Assembly (NCBI RefSeq): GCF_004323735.1
Contig: NZ_CP036455.1
Location: 5,389,101 to 5,453,100, forward strand
DNA: 64,000 nt
Direction of reading: 5' to 3'
From: Streptomonospora litoralis
GTDB lineage: Bacteria; Actinomycetota; Actinomycetes; Streptosporangiales; Streptosporangiaceae
Shown here: positions 25,474 through 35,454 of the stretch, in pieces
Layout of the letters: every line of letters starts with the position of its first letter
Position numbering within the stretch: position 1 is the first letter of the stretch
The notes under the pieces: generated by a model
Database searches by the model: none
The model's input: only the letters and a program-made list of their open reading frames with translations
Told to the model about the DNA's origin: nothing
Made by a program: the position numbers and the translations under genes

Positions 25474-26340
25474 ATGCACCGTCCCCTGAGCCCCACAGTG
25501 CGACGCCGCCGGTTGGCCACGGAGCTGCGGCGACTCCGCGAATCCTGCGAGCTGAAGCTGTCCACCGCAGCCAAGCAGGCCAACGTGCCAGCATCGACGC
25601 TCAGCAATATCGAGACGGCTGAAGCGAGGCGCATCAAGCCCCGCGACATCGACGCGCTCGCTGACCTCTACCAAGCTCCAGCCGATGCCAGGGAGGCACT
25701 TCACGAGCTGGCGCGCGAGTCCAAAGAGCAGGGCTGGTGGTCCAAGTACAAGGATGTCTTCGGAGGCAATGCACTACCTGACTTCGAGGTAGAAGCCTCC
25801 ATGATCCGGACATACGAGGCCCAGGTCATCCCGGGCCTCTTGCAGACTCCTGCGTACAGCGAGGCAGTCTTTCGAGGTGGCCGCGCTTACACCGAGAGTG
25901 AGGTTCAGCGGCACGTCGACGCACGACTTCAGCGGCAGCAGATCCTCAGCCGCCACGACCCACCCCAGATCTGGGCCGTCATCGATGAGGCCGCGCTGCG
26001 GCGGAAGATCGATAACCCCGGCGTCATGCACGAACAGCTACAGCATCTGCTCAACATCGCTACTCGTCACAACGTGGACATCCAGGTCCTGCCCTTTACT
26101 GCTGGTATGCACGCTGGCCTCTCCGGATCGTTTCTGATCTTGGATTTCCCGGCGGAACTGGACCCCAGCATCGTCTACACAGAGACCGCCACAGATAGCC
26201 TCTTTGTCCAGGATGCTCCGTCTGTACAGCGGTTCGTGACGATTTTCGCCAACCTCAACTCGGCCGCGCTTCGGGCACCGCATACTGTGAAGTTCATCCG
26301 ACACATCATGGAGTCCGACGATCAGCATGACGACGACTGA
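25474..26340 (+). CDS. XRE family regulator with DUF5753 sensor domain
   Basis: 288 residues. An N-terminal helix-turn-helix (RRLATELRRLRESCELKLSTAAKQANVPASTLSNIETAEARR, residues 8-50) is followed by the DUF5753 ligand-binding domain (TYEAQVIPGLLQTPAYSEAVF, VDARLQRQQILSR, WAVIDEAALRR, IQVLPFTAGMHAGLSGSF, DPSIVYTET). This is the standard actinobacterial pairing, next to a DUF397 gene. An ATG 6 bases earlier is possible, but AGGA at 25462 is better spaced from 25474. The base composition is less GC-rich than its neighbours, hinting at transfer. The strong inverted repeat upstream is its likely operator. Confidence 0.9.
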   Translation: MHRPLSPTVRRRRLATELRRLRESCELKLSTAAKQANVPASTLSNIETAEARRIKPRDIDALADLYQAPADAREALHELARESKEQGWWSKYKDVFGGNALPDFEVEASMIRTYEAQVIPGLLQTPAYSEAVFRGGRAYTESEVQRHVDARLQRQQILSRHDPPQIWAVIDEAALRRKIDNPGVMHEQLQHLLNIATRHNVDIQVLPFTAGMHAGLSGSFLILDFPAELDPSIVYTETATDSLFVQDAPSVQRFVTIFANLNSAALRAPHTVKFIRHIMESDDQHDDD

Positions 26341-26518
26341 GCGACTGGTGTTCTTCAAGTCCAGTTACAGCAGTGACCGGGTGAACTGCGTCGAAGTGGC
26401 CGACCTCCCTGCCGGCGCGGCGCTGCGGGACTCGAAGCACCCCGACGCCGGACACCTGACCTTCCCCGCCGCCGAGTGGGACGCCTTCCTCACCGCCGCC
26501 CGCGCTGCTGAGCTGTAG
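26327..26518 (+). CDS. DUF397 domain protein
   Basis: 63 residues: FFKSSYSSDRVNCVEVADLPAGAALRDSKHPDAGHLTF is the DUF397 core, almost the whole protein. The ATG overlaps the end of the XRE gene by 14 bases, so the two are coupled. DUF397 proteins are small partners of XRE/DUF5753 regulators, proposed to act like antitoxin or modulator; the pair is a frequent accessory module in filamentous actinomycetes. Confidence 0.88.
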   Translation: MTTTERLVFFKSSYSSDRVNCVEVADLPAGAALRDSKHPDAGHLTFPAAEWDAFLTAARAAEL

Positions 26519-26538
26519 TGCGCGGTTCACGATTCTGA

Positions 26539-26564
26539 GGGGCCTCACCTGCCGGTGTGGCCCC
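26539..26564. terminator. Bidirectional terminator hairpin
   Basis: Arms 26539-26549 and 26554-26564 pair with one mismatch (10 of 11) around TGCC, between the converging DUF397 and methyltransferase genes. No long T tract, as usual in actinomycetes. Confidence 0.6.
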
Positions 26565-26587
26565 GCTGGCGTCGAGATCGGCGACCG

Positions 26588-29500
26588 TCAGGACTCGGCG
26601 GCACGCAGGCGCTCAGAGAAGACCGCGTGCGCCTGGCGGTACTCCCCCTCGCGGTCCGCCTTGTAGAACGGCGCTTCGTACCCCTCTGGCACGGGCTCTG
26701 TGCCCGATGAGTTCAAATACTTCTGAAGCTGGAGGTAGTGCTCCTTCGTCTGGCCGTGGCCGTAGGTGTGGTGGCTAGCGGCGATCTTACGCCCCTTTGC
26801 ATCGAACCAGATTTCCTTCTCGCGTTCAGCTAGCACCGGATACCGCGAGCGGTACACCGCGACCAACTCCTCGGCACCGATGCCGAACCAAGCTGAAACC
26901 AAAGCGTCCAGCTCCACCAAAGCTGCTCGGCGCTCTCGCTCAGTTCGCAGGGGAGTGCCGTAGTCCCACTCCGCACCGACCCCGCCAAGAGGCGCGAGCT
27001 CTGGCCAGCCCACAGCCCACGATTCCTCTCGCCAGTGGGAGGCGTACAATTCCGCCCATAGTGGCGCATAAGCAGTGGTCAGGCAGTTCAGGCGGAGTGT
27101 ACGCAAGAGAAGTGGCGCTGCGAGAGAGTGACCGGGAAAGGGAGCAATCATACTGTTCGCCTCGGCTACCTGCAAATGCGAACGTCCGGTGATTCGGAGT
27201 AGATAGTCAAGGGGCAAGGACGCCCAGAAACCGGCACTGAGCACCGTTTCTCGATTATTATCCAAAGCAAGCGAGTGCACTGTATGGACATGAGCCGGCC
27301 CAGGTGGCAAGAGAGCGGAAAACAAAGACCGTTCGGTATCAAAAGGAATCATTACACGCCACGCAAGGCGGAAAAATTCAGTATAACGACGACCATTCCA
27401 CACATCCTGAGCCGACTGGTATTTCTTCAAATCGCACGCCCGCTGGTAATTCGTTACAGGGACCGCGTCAGATGGGAGCGCTACAAGATCCCAGGACAAC
27501 CAATCGTTTTGACTCTTGCAAGGGTTCTTTGGTTGCTTCGCAAAAGAATTTTGCTGTGAAATATGCGGACCTTGCAGGACCGCATCATTCAGGGAGCCAG
27601 GAAGCCCCGTATCCCATCGAATTAGACCAACTTTTTTCGCATTCGCCTCATCATAACCACGTGTTATAAACGGTGACTTTTCCCCGAGGCGATGACTATA
27701 GCTAGCAAGCGCATTAATTGCACCTGTTTCTGCAGTGGTAACTGGGTACAGCAGCGGAGCCCTGCTCGCATCTCCAGGTGAGCCTGTAAGTTTCGCCCAT
27801 TCCTCCAGCGACCTAATATCCACAAAAATAACCCTAGATTTATGCGGACGAAGATCCCATTCCCCGTCCACCCTAACCCCCGGCCGGACCCCTGAACCGT
27901 CATGGTCAAGAGATGTTAAAAGCGTTTCCGCGCCATAAAGATAGCTCGCGTGCAAAAACCCAATTTTACCAATCGAGCCATAGACATTCACACTAAAGGA
28001 AACATTGTTATGGACATCCGAGAATATTTTTCTTTCGTTTCTAAAATGCCCATGGATGCGCAAATGGCCATACGCCGATTCCCTCAGGCGCTCTTCCTTA
28101 GTCCCACCAAAGTGCGTATCGGGATGAATCAAGCCGGCGTTCCCGCTCCGACTCAGGTTCACCCAGACCCGACACATGAAAGCTCGGTACAAATCTGGCT
28201 GTGTACCCGATAGAAGTGAGTATGTGACGTCATCTGAAAGAAAGTCGCGCATCCCCGCCGTATTAGCGAGATCCCCAAGAAAGTAACCCCGTACGTCGGG
28301 TGACTCCAATATCTTGTCCTTGCGCCCCCGTTTAACATCGGCCGGCACCTTCTCCGCCAGCGCAAACCACGGATCCACCTCCGCCAACACCGTATCTTCA
28401 TTCCACCGGGGCCTCACCCAAGGCGGGTTCCCCACCTGCAGATCAAACCCGCCCCGCGCAAACACATGCGCGAACTGCAACTCCCAATGGAAGAACCCGT
28501 GCCGCTGCGCAATACCTTCAGCTTCCTTCAACCAAGGAAACCGGGTGCCCAAATCCAGCTCATCGACCATCCCCATCATTCGGGGCAACTGCTCTTCGCT
28601 GTCGCTCAGCTCAGCAAGCGTGTCCAGCTCGTCGAACAACGAATCCGCCGGAATGTCCGCCTTCCCCAGGAGCGCCTCCGCGAACTCCAGCCAAGCATCC
28701 AGGTCCGCCAGCGGGACATGCCGTTCCCCCGACTCCGCGAACAGTGAGCCGCCCCCCGGCTGGCTCACCTCTGGCGTGGCCTCCAGCCGCTCGTACTCCT
28801 CGTCGCTGCCGTCCAGCAGCCCGGCCTTCTGCACCGGCCAGAACCACAGTGCGCACCACGCGTCCATCAAGGTCTTCAGCCGCCAGTACGGCGTCCCCTG
28901 CGTGGTCAGGTCCGCCAGCACCTTCTCCCGCGGCACGGCGTCCTCCGGGTGGCGCAGGTCGTCGGCGCCCCACACGTCCACCCGCCGACTGATCTCCCAC
29001 TCGGAGATCTCCAGCCGCTTGGTGACCGCCCGCCACAGGAACTCCGCGCGCCGGGCGAGGTCCTGAAGCCGCGCCACCTGCGACTTCTGCCCGTTCTTCC
29101 CACGCTGTCCCTGCTTGCCTTTCGCGGACGGCGCCTTGCGCATCGCCTTGCGCCAGTCCGCCAGCCGCTTCGCGTCGTCCGGCGCCAGCGCCTTCGCGTC
29201 CTTCTCGCTCGCGACCGCGCCCCACCCCGCCGCGGGCAGCAGGAACTGGTGGATGTTCCCCTCGGGGAACTCCCCTTCGGTGACCGGCCAGTCGTAGGGC
29301 TCGGCCCGCAACCACTCGGCGCGCCCCAGCTCGTCCAGCGCCGCCGCGCCCCGCTCGCACGCCTCCCGCGCGCTGTCGACGTCGGCTAGGCGCTCGTTCA
29401 GCTTGCCGACCGCCGCCCCCAGCCTGTGGACGGTGTCGGCCAGGACGTCGGCCGGGCCGCCGGCCTCGTCGCGGATCTGCGACACGCTCGCGGCGAGGTC

Positions 29501-32125
29501 TTCGGGCGCCTGCCGGGACTCCGCCGCCTTCTTCAGCGTCGCCAACTGCGGCCGCAGCAGGTCCAGCCCCGCCGCTCCAAGGTCCAACTCCTCAAGCAGC
29601 CCGTCCAACGACTCCGCCGAGCGCTCCAGCATCTCCCGCTTATCGGCGTGCTTGGCCTTCTCCGCTTCCTTCACCCGCCGCTGCCGCAGCTTGCGCAGGC
29701 CCTCCCGCGCACCCGCGATCCGCTCCTCCGCCGCCGCAACGGCCCGCCGCGCCGCCTTCAGCTCGCTCGGCGACTTGTCGACATCCTCCGGCGCGCGCCC
29801 CAGCCATCCCGACTTCTCCAGCGCCGCCGGCGCGTAGCTCTTCCGCCCGCACCCCACCAGCGAATTCCCGCGCCGCAGGTGCAGCCCGAACCACGGCGCC
29901 CGCATGCCCGGATGCATGACGTTGAGCCACAGCGACACCTCGGCCAGTTCCACCGCCGTCGTGTTCAGGTCGACGCCGTAGCTGTTGTGCAGGGCGATGT
30001 ACGCCTTCACCGCCTGCAATTTCTCCTTGTAGTTCTCCGGGGTGAGCGGCTCGTAGCGGCCGCCGCCACTCGACCCCGCTACCTCGGCCTCCCCCGCCTC
30101 CTCGGCTTCCTGGTCGACTTCCTTCCGGCGCCGCCGCAGGTACTCCTCCGCCACCTGGTTGATGGCCTCGTTCAGGAACGCGCCCGAGCCCAGCGCCGGC
30201 TCGCAGATCGTCCAGTCCAGCAGCTCGCGCGCGGGCGTCGTCTCGCCGTTCTGGTCCAGCCGCTCGCGCAGCGTCAGCTGCACCGTCGTCCGCGTCAGCG
30301 ACTCCGGCGTGTAGTAGGAGGCGCTCGTCTCCCGGTCCCGCCCCGCCAGCCGGTACACGAACGCGCCCGGCCGGTACCGCACCCGCTCGTCCGTCTTGTG
30401 GCCCTCTTCATCGCGCCGGTGGACCCACACGTCGTCCGGGTAGTCGTCGGCGGCGGAGTGCGGCACCAGCCACGAGCCGTCCTTCGGGTCGCCGTTCTTG
30501 GCGACCTCGTACAGCTCCTCCTCGGCGATGAACCCGGTGTAGGACATCAGCCCCTCGTACACCGCACCGAGCTGGTTGATGCCGAGCTGCGCGTACGAGA
30601 TGAACCCGCCGCGCTCGTGGCGCCGCCCGCGCGCGAGCATCAGCAGCCGCAGCACCTTGTACAGCGCCTCGTTGCGCAGGCGGGTGTCCAGAGTCGGCGA
30701 AGCGGGGTCGTCCAGGTCGAAATCCGGGTGGACGAGCTTCGTGTCGCCGATCAGCCGCGTGCGCTCGGGGTCGAACAGGTCGGCGCGCAGCGCCTCGAAA
30801 CGCAGCCCCTCGCCCTCCGACAGTCCGGCCATGTCCTCCGTCGGCCCAGCGCCGCGCGGCCGGTGCCCCTCGTTGACCATTTGGAACAACAGGTCCAGCG
30901 ACTGGTACAGGTGTGTGCTGTTCCGCGCCTCCTCGCCCCTGAGGTCGTACCAGACCAGCTCACCGAGCCGCGCCATGCTGTAGCCCTGCATATAGGACTC
31001 GTCGTCGGCGGGCACCACGCCCAGCTCCGGCCGCGCCTCCGCATACAGCAGGAACAGGATGCGGTACAGGTAGCGCAGCGCCTCGCGGGCCAGCTCACCG
31101 GCGAAGTCGGTGGGGGCGTCCTCGGTGCCGCTCGCGCCTTGGTCGGGTCCGGGGATCCGCTCGGGGCGCACCCCCTGCTCGGCCAGGCGGGCCAGCACCT
31201 CGTTGGCGATGATCTCGACGGACTCGCGCAGGCCATCGCGCAGGCCCTCGGAAACCCCGACGGCGTGCTGGCGGGACTCGTCGAGCAGGGTGGTGAGCCG
31301 TTCGGCGCCGCCCTCCTCGGGCGGCAGGAGGGTGTCGGCGCCGAACAGTGCGGCGATGGTGCCCAGCTCGGCCTCGTCCTTGGCCGCCCCGCCGCTGCCG
31401 CCGCGGCCCAAGGCGATGTCCAGGCTCGCGGCCAGGTAGCGGCCCTCGCCCCAGACGGCCTGGTCGGCGAGGACGACGACGCCGCCGGCCAGGATGAGCA
31501 CGTAGCGCAGCTCGGGGTCGTTGTTCAGCAGCCAGGAGGCCAGCTCGCTGCCGGTTTGCAGGGTCTTCTGCGGGCTGAGTTGGACCGGGTCCAGCAGGCG
31601 GCCCGCCTGGTCGGTGTCCAGGGCGGCGTCGGTGTCGGGCGCCCAGCCGCACTCGATCGCGACAAGGGTGGGCTCGGCGTGGGCGAGGCGCACGCGGACA
31701 GGGTCGTCGCCGCTGCCGCCGAGGGCGAACTCGCGCTCGACCGGCTCGGGCTGCGGGGTGAATCCGAGGGCGGCGAGTACGTCGCGGTGCAGCTCGTGCA
31801 GGCGCTTGCGGTGCGCGGCGGCGTCGTCGGGGAGGGGCGTGGTGCCCTCGCGCTGGTTCTCCAGGTATTCGGCGAAGTCCTCGCGCTCGTCGAAGTAGCG
31901 GGACTTCAGCGCGCGCAGGCCGACGCGCGGGGTGGCGGCGGTCGGCATCTCGCCGCGGGGTGCGCGGCGGGTGGTGCGGTCGCGCGCGCCCTCGCGTTCG
32001 GCGCGCTCGCGCTCGTCCCACTCCTTCCACAGGCCGCTCTTGCCCTTGAGGGACTTGGGCAGGACCTCGGCGAGGTAGTGGGCGGAGAAGTAGTCGCCGC
32101 GGTTGACCAGTGAGTCGTAGCTCAC
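26588..32125 (-). CDS. Giant DNA adenine methyltransferase (DrmMI/Eco57I-like)
   Basis: 1845 residues from the GTG at 32125 (GAAAGGGG upstream). The SAM-binding motif PALGSGAFLNEAIN lies near residues 641-654 and the catalytic NPPWVRPRW near 1229-1237, the N6-adenine amino-methylase order (motif I before motif IV). A long helical, Arg/Glu-rich insert lies between them. The large N-terminal region of about 600 residues has no recognised nuclease motif. The scale and pairing with an SNF2 helicase resemble DrmMI of class 1 DISARM. Residues about 1275-1690 are encoded by distinctly AT-rich DNA (27060-28300), in the area expected to hold target recognition. It would mark host DNA; cutting must come from elsewhere. 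Confidence 0.88.
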   Translation of the reverse strand: MSYDSLVNRGDYFSAHYLAEVLPKSLKGKSGLWKEWDERERAEREGARDRTTRRAPRGEMPTAATPRVGLRALKSRYFDEREDFAEYLENQREGTTPLPDDAAAHRKRLHELHRDVLAALGFTPQPEPVEREFALGGSGDDPVRVRLAHAEPTLVAIECGWAPDTDAALDTDQAGRLLDPVQLSPQKTLQTGSELASWLLNNDPELRYVLILAGGVVVLADQAVWGEGRYLAASLDIALGRGGSGGAAKDEAELGTIAALFGADTLLPPEEGGAERLTTLLDESRQHAVGVSEGLRDGLRESVEIIANEVLARLAEQGVRPERIPGPDQGASGTEDAPTDFAGELAREALRYLYRILFLLYAEARPELGVVPADDESYMQGYSMARLGELVWYDLRGEEARNSTHLYQSLDLLFQMVNEGHRPRGAGPTEDMAGLSEGEGLRFEALRADLFDPERTRLIGDTKLVHPDFDLDDPASPTLDTRLRNEALYKVLRLLMLARGRRHERGGFISYAQLGINQLGAVYEGLMSYTGFIAEEELYEVAKNGDPKDGSWLVPHSAADDYPDDVWVHRRDEEGHKTDERVRYRPGAFVYRLAGRDRETSASYYTPESLTRTTVQLTLRERLDQNGETTPARELLDWTICEPALGSGAFLNEAINQVAEEYLRRRRKEVDQEAEEAGEAEVAGSSGGGRYEPLTPENYKEKLQAVKAYIALHNSYGVDLNTTAVELAEVSLWLNVMHPGMRAPWFGLHLRRGNSLVGCGRKSYAPAALEKSGWLGRAPEDVDKSPSELKAARRAVAAAEERIAGAREGLRKLRQRRVKEAEKAKHADKREMLERSAESLDGLLEELDLGAAGLDLLRPQLATLKKAAESRQAPEDLAASVSQIRDEAGGPADVLADTVHRLGAAVGKLNERLADVDSAREACERGAAALDELGRAEWLRAEPYDWPVTEGEFPEGNIHQFLLPAAGWGAVASEKDAKALAPDDAKRLADWRKAMRKAPSAKGKQGQRGKNGQKSQVARLQDLARRAEFLWRAVTKRLEISEWEISRRVDVWGADDLRHPEDAVPREKVLADLTTQGTPYWRLKTLMDAWCALWFWPVQKAGLLDGSDEEYERLEATPEVSQPGGGSLFAESGERHVPLADLDAWLEFAEALLGKADIPADSLFDELDTLAELSDSEEQLPRMMGMVDELDLGTRFPWLKEAEGIAQRHGFFHWELQFAHVFARGGFDLQVGNPPWVRPRWNEDTVLAEVDPWFALAEKVPADVKRGRKDKILESPDVRGYFLGDLANTAGMRDFLSDDVTYSLLSGTQPDLYRAFMCRVWVNLSRSGNAGLIHPDTHFGGTKEERLRESAYGHLRIHGHFRNERKIFSDVHNNVSFSVNVYGSIGKIGFLHASYLYGAETLLTSLDHDGSGVRPGVRVDGEWDLRPHKSRVIFVDIRSLEEWAKLTGSPGDASRAPLLYPVTTAETGAINALASYSHRLGEKSPFITRGYDEANAKKVGLIRWDTGLPGSLNDAVLQGPHISQQNSFAKQPKNPCKSQNDWLSWDLVALPSDAVPVTNYQRACDLKKYQSAQDVWNGRRYTEFFRLAWRVMIPFDTERSLFSALLPPGPAHVHTVHSLALDNNRETVLSAGFWASLPLDYLLRITGRSHLQVAEANSMIAPFPGHSLAAPLLLRTLRLNCLTTAYAPLWAELYASHWREESWAVGWPELAPLGGVGAEWDYGTPLRTERERRAALVELDALVSAWFGIGAEELVAVYRSRYPVLAEREKEIWFDAKGRKIAASHHTYGHGQTKEHYLQLQKYLNSSGTEPVPEGYEAPFYKADREGEYRQAHAVFSERLRAAES

Positions 32126-32300
32126 GATGCCCCTTTCAGTGGCCGGGCTTTCCTGCGAAGGGTCGGGTCCGCTCGGCGGCAAGCCGGCGCACGGTGCTTC
32201 ACGCTTTCGTGCCCTATTGCCGCAACCTGGGTGGTGACGGGGGTGTGGAGGGTTCTCGGGTTTTTCCCGGAGGGTGCCTGCACAAGAACAGGGACGGCTG

Positions 32301-35174
32301 CTACCCGCTCGGTTTCAGCGGCTTCAGCACCGCCAGGACGCGCAGCAGCGGCTCGCCGACGGTGCGCATGCTCCGCATCAGCCGCTGCCGCTCGTCGACG
32401 GTCTCCTCGACCTCGCCCCGCCTGCGGCGGGCGCGCCACTCGGAGCCGCTGTTCTCCAAGCCCTCCAGGCTGAGCTGTCGCCACTCCTCCAGCTTGCGCT
32501 CGGGTTCGGCGAGGTCGGCGGCGATGGCGCTGTCGTAGTCGGCGCGGTGGCCGTCCAAGTGCTCCCGGGCCGTCCGCACGGCCGGATCGACCAGCTTACG
32601 CAGCGGCTCCAGGTCGCCGATGCCGCCGGTGTTGTTCATGTTGGGGCCGACACCCGCACGGTCGAGGACGTCGAACATGTCCTCCACTCGGGGCTCGTCC
32701 GGCAGGCCGGTGACGGCCATCCACCGCACGACCGTGGGGCGGCCCAGCTCGTTGGAGTAGATGCCCTGCACCAGCAACACAGGTTCGGCGACGTCGGCGG
32801 CGACGACGGGCGCCTGGCGGCGGTGCACCTCCACCTGGACCTTGTCGACCAGCCACTCCACCATGGGATGCAGGTCGCTGACGTAGGCGATCTCGGGCCA
32901 GCTGGTCTTGGTGCTGCGGGCCTCCTCGCGCTTGGCGTCGGCCAGCGCGGCGTCGAATGTGACGCGCATGCGCTTGGTGACCTGGTGCGCGCGCAGGTAG
33001 GACGCGGGCAGCACGGAAAGGCGGTTGGCGAGGTCCTTGGGCGGTTCGAACGCCAGCAGCTTGCCGTCGTCGTCCACGTGCAGCTCGGGGCAGACGGTGT
33101 CGAGGGCGGTACGCACGAACGCCTCGGTGGAGTCGAACAGGCGGGGAACCGGCGCCGGCTCGGGGGCGGCGGCGTGTTCGGGCACGCCCACGTCACCGCC
33201 GAAGAAGTCCGCCATCGGGTCGTCCGCCGCCGACTCCAGCGACTCCTCGACCGTTTTGCCGGAAAGGAGGTCGTGGACCAGGCGGTCCTCCTCCTTCTTG
33301 GCGGTGTACTCGCCGGCGACGGCCTCGGCGCTGCCCATGCTGCGGTGCGCCTGCTCCTCGCGCGCCAGGAGCTTCTCGGAGACCGTCGTGTCGTCGTAGG
33401 CCCCCTCGGTCGCGGAGGTGAGCACGAGCGCCTTGAACCGCGGGTTGTGCTGCTGGCCGTAGCGGTCGATGCGGCCGTTGCGCTGCTCGATGCGGATGAG
33501 GCTCCACGGCAGGTCGTAGTGCACCAGGTGGTGGCACTGGCGGTGCAGGTTGACGCCCTCGGAGGCGAGGTCGCCGGTGAGGAAGAGCCGCACCGGGGAG
33601 TCGGCGAGTGAGAAGTCGTCGATGATGTGCTGCTGCTGCTGGTCGGACATGCCGCCGTGCAGCAGGGAGACCTGGTCGGGGCCCAGCCCGAGCAGGGCGG
33701 GGACGGTGTCGCGCAGCCACTTCAGGGTGGGCACCGACTCGGAGAAGACGACGGCGCGGGTGGGGCTGCGCTTGCCGACTCCGATGCCGCTCAGCTGCTC
33801 GACGAGCTTGGCGAGCTTGGCGGAGTCCTCATCGGACATGGCGCCGGCGAGGCGGGCGAGTTCCCGCAGCGCCGTGTGCTCCCGCTGGTCGGCGGGATCC
33901 GTGACGGTGCCGGTGGCGCGGTCGGTGATGGTCGCCAGCCGTCGGTCCACCGTGGAGGCCAGCGCCTTGTGCGACGAGAGGAAGGCTTTGAGCAGGGTGT
34001 AGGGGAACAGGCGCCGCTCCTTGCCGACGACGGGGCCGCCGTCGAGAGGGCGCGCGCCGAACCAGGTCCGGGCCAGCTCGGCGAAGACGCGCTCCTCGGC
34101 GGGGGTGGCGGTGCAGTGCACCGGCTCCGAAGGTCCGCGCTCGGGCCACCTGTCGCCCATCTCGCTCTGCACCTCGGGGTTGACCTTGGTGCGCCGGATG
34201 TAGAGGTGGTCGATGTCGGATGCGCTGTAGTTTCCCGGGTCGGCGATGGCGGCGGGGTCGAGCAGCCGGATGAGCTGGGCGAAGGAGGCCGCGTCCCCGT
34301 TGTGCGGGGTGGCGCTGGCCAGCAGCAGCGCGTCGGTGTGCGCCGCCAGCAGCTTCGCCAGCTCGTTGCGCAGGTTGCCCTCGTTGATGAGGTTGTGCGA
34401 CTCGTCGATGACGACCGCGTCCCAGTGCATGCTGCGCAGGTGGCGGCCGTACTTGCCCTGGTTCTTCAGGGTGTCCACGGAGATGATGGCGCGCTTGTAG
34501 TAGAGGAAGGGGTTGCGGCCGGCGGGGATGTCACGCTGGACCCGTTCCAGCCCGACCGAGTCGAGGCGCACGAGGGGGATGGCGAACCGGGTCCACAGCT
34601 CCTGCTGGAACTGCTCCAGCACCTGCTGCGGGGTGACGACCAGGATGCGCTCGCCGCGGCCGCGGCGGATCAGCTCGGCCAGGGTCAGCCCGATCTCCAA
34701 GGTCTTGCCGAGGCCCACGACGTCGGCGAGCAGGATGCGGGGGCGCAGGCCCTTCAGCGCCAGCTCGGCGGGGCGCTGCTGGTAGACGTGGTCGTCCAGG
34801 AGGAACTTGCCGGTCATGGCGAGGCGGCGCTCGGACTGCGGCAGGGGCGTGCGGCGCAGCACCGACTCCAGGAACAGGCGGCTGCGGGCGAAACGGGGGG
34901 TGTCGTCGGCGACGAGCTCGGTCTCCTCGGGGCGCAACTGGCGTACGCCGAGATCGGAGGGGTCGGCGCGCTTCTCCAGACCGGTGAAGAAGACGGCGTC
35001 CTCGCCGCGGACGAACTCGGAGAGGCCGACGGCCCGCACCATGTAGCCGTCCTCGGCGGCGTCGGCGGGGACGCAGGTGCGCACCATCCACTCGGCGTCG
35101 CGGACTTCGATGCGCGCGCCGGGGGCGAACGGGGTCGCCTCCGGGGCGGCTGCGGCGCTCGCGCCTTCGGCCAT
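32301..35174 (-). CDS. SNF2-family helicase (DrmD-like)
   Basis: 957 residues from the ATG at 35174 (GGGGAG upstream; a slightly earlier ATT codon is rejected). SNF2/RapA-like SF2 helicase: LLADVVGLGKTLEIGLTLAE (Walker A near 150-160), ILVVTPQQVLEQF, AVVIDESHNLINEG (DExH box near 258-265), LLASATPHNGD, and in the second RecA domain LFLTGDLASEGVNLHRQC and RIEQRNGRIDRYGQ near 560-575. A helical C-terminal region (about 700-957) may contact the methyltransferase. It precedes the methyltransferase gene by 175 bases on the same strand. The pair copies the drmD-drmMI arrangement of class 1 DISARM, yet drmA, drmB and drmC are not nearby. Confidence 0.88.
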   Translation of the reverse strand: MAEGASAAAAPEATPFAPGARIEVRDAEWMVRTCVPADAAEDGYMVRAVGLSEFVRGEDAVFFTGLEKRADPSDLGVRQLRPEETELVADDTPRFARSRLFLESVLRRTPLPQSERRLAMTGKFLLDDHVYQQRPAELALKGLRPRILLADVVGLGKTLEIGLTLAELIRRGRGERILVVTPQQVLEQFQQELWTRFAIPLVRLDSVGLERVQRDIPAGRNPFLYYKRAIISVDTLKNQGKYGRHLRSMHWDAVVIDESHNLINEGNLRNELAKLLAAHTDALLLASATPHNGDAASFAQLIRLLDPAAIADPGNYSASDIDHLYIRRTKVNPEVQSEMGDRWPERGPSEPVHCTATPAEERVFAELARTWFGARPLDGGPVVGKERRLFPYTLLKAFLSSHKALASTVDRRLATITDRATGTVTDPADQREHTALRELARLAGAMSDEDSAKLAKLVEQLSGIGVGKRSPTRAVVFSESVPTLKWLRDTVPALLGLGPDQVSLLHGGMSDQQQQHIIDDFSLADSPVRLFLTGDLASEGVNLHRQCHHLVHYDLPWSLIRIEQRNGRIDRYGQQHNPRFKALVLTSATEGAYDDTTVSEKLLAREEQAHRSMGSAEAVAGEYTAKKEEDRLVHDLLSGKTVEESLESAADDPMADFFGGDVGVPEHAAAPEPAPVPRLFDSTEAFVRTALDTVCPELHVDDDGKLLAFEPPKDLANRLSVLPASYLRAHQVTKRMRVTFDAALADAKREEARSTKTSWPEIAYVSDLHPMVEWLVDKVQVEVHRRQAPVVAADVAEPVLLVQGIYSNELGRPTVVRWMAVTGLPDEPRVEDMFDVLDRAGVGPNMNNTGGIGDLEPLRKLVDPAVRTAREHLDGHRADYDSAIAADLAEPERKLEEWRQLSLEGLENSGSEWRARRRRGEVEETVDERQRLMRSMRTVGEPLLRVLAVLKPLKPSG

Positions 35175-35454
35175 TCCGCTCCCCAATCGTGTATGCGGGC
35201 TTGCTCCGGGCCTGCTGCGGGCCCGTGCGCGTGTGTCGTGCGGGTCGTGCGTCCGCCGGGGGCGGCGATGGACGCACGGCGGGTCGCCGTCCGGTCCGCG
35301 GCCCTGCCGCGCACACCGGGCGCGGATCCCGACCGCGTCGTTGGTCGCCCGTGCCTGGGATCAGGTTGTCACCCGCGGCTGTGTATCAGGCGGTTTGGGC
35401 CGAACCGTTATGCGTGCGGCGGCGGACAGGCGGGCCGGGGCGCGGCGGGCGGGC

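Noticed and set aside
29426-32113. Plus-strand open frame of 895 codons
   Set aside because: Antisense to the methyltransferase; low-complexity Leu/Gln/Arg-rich product without motifs.
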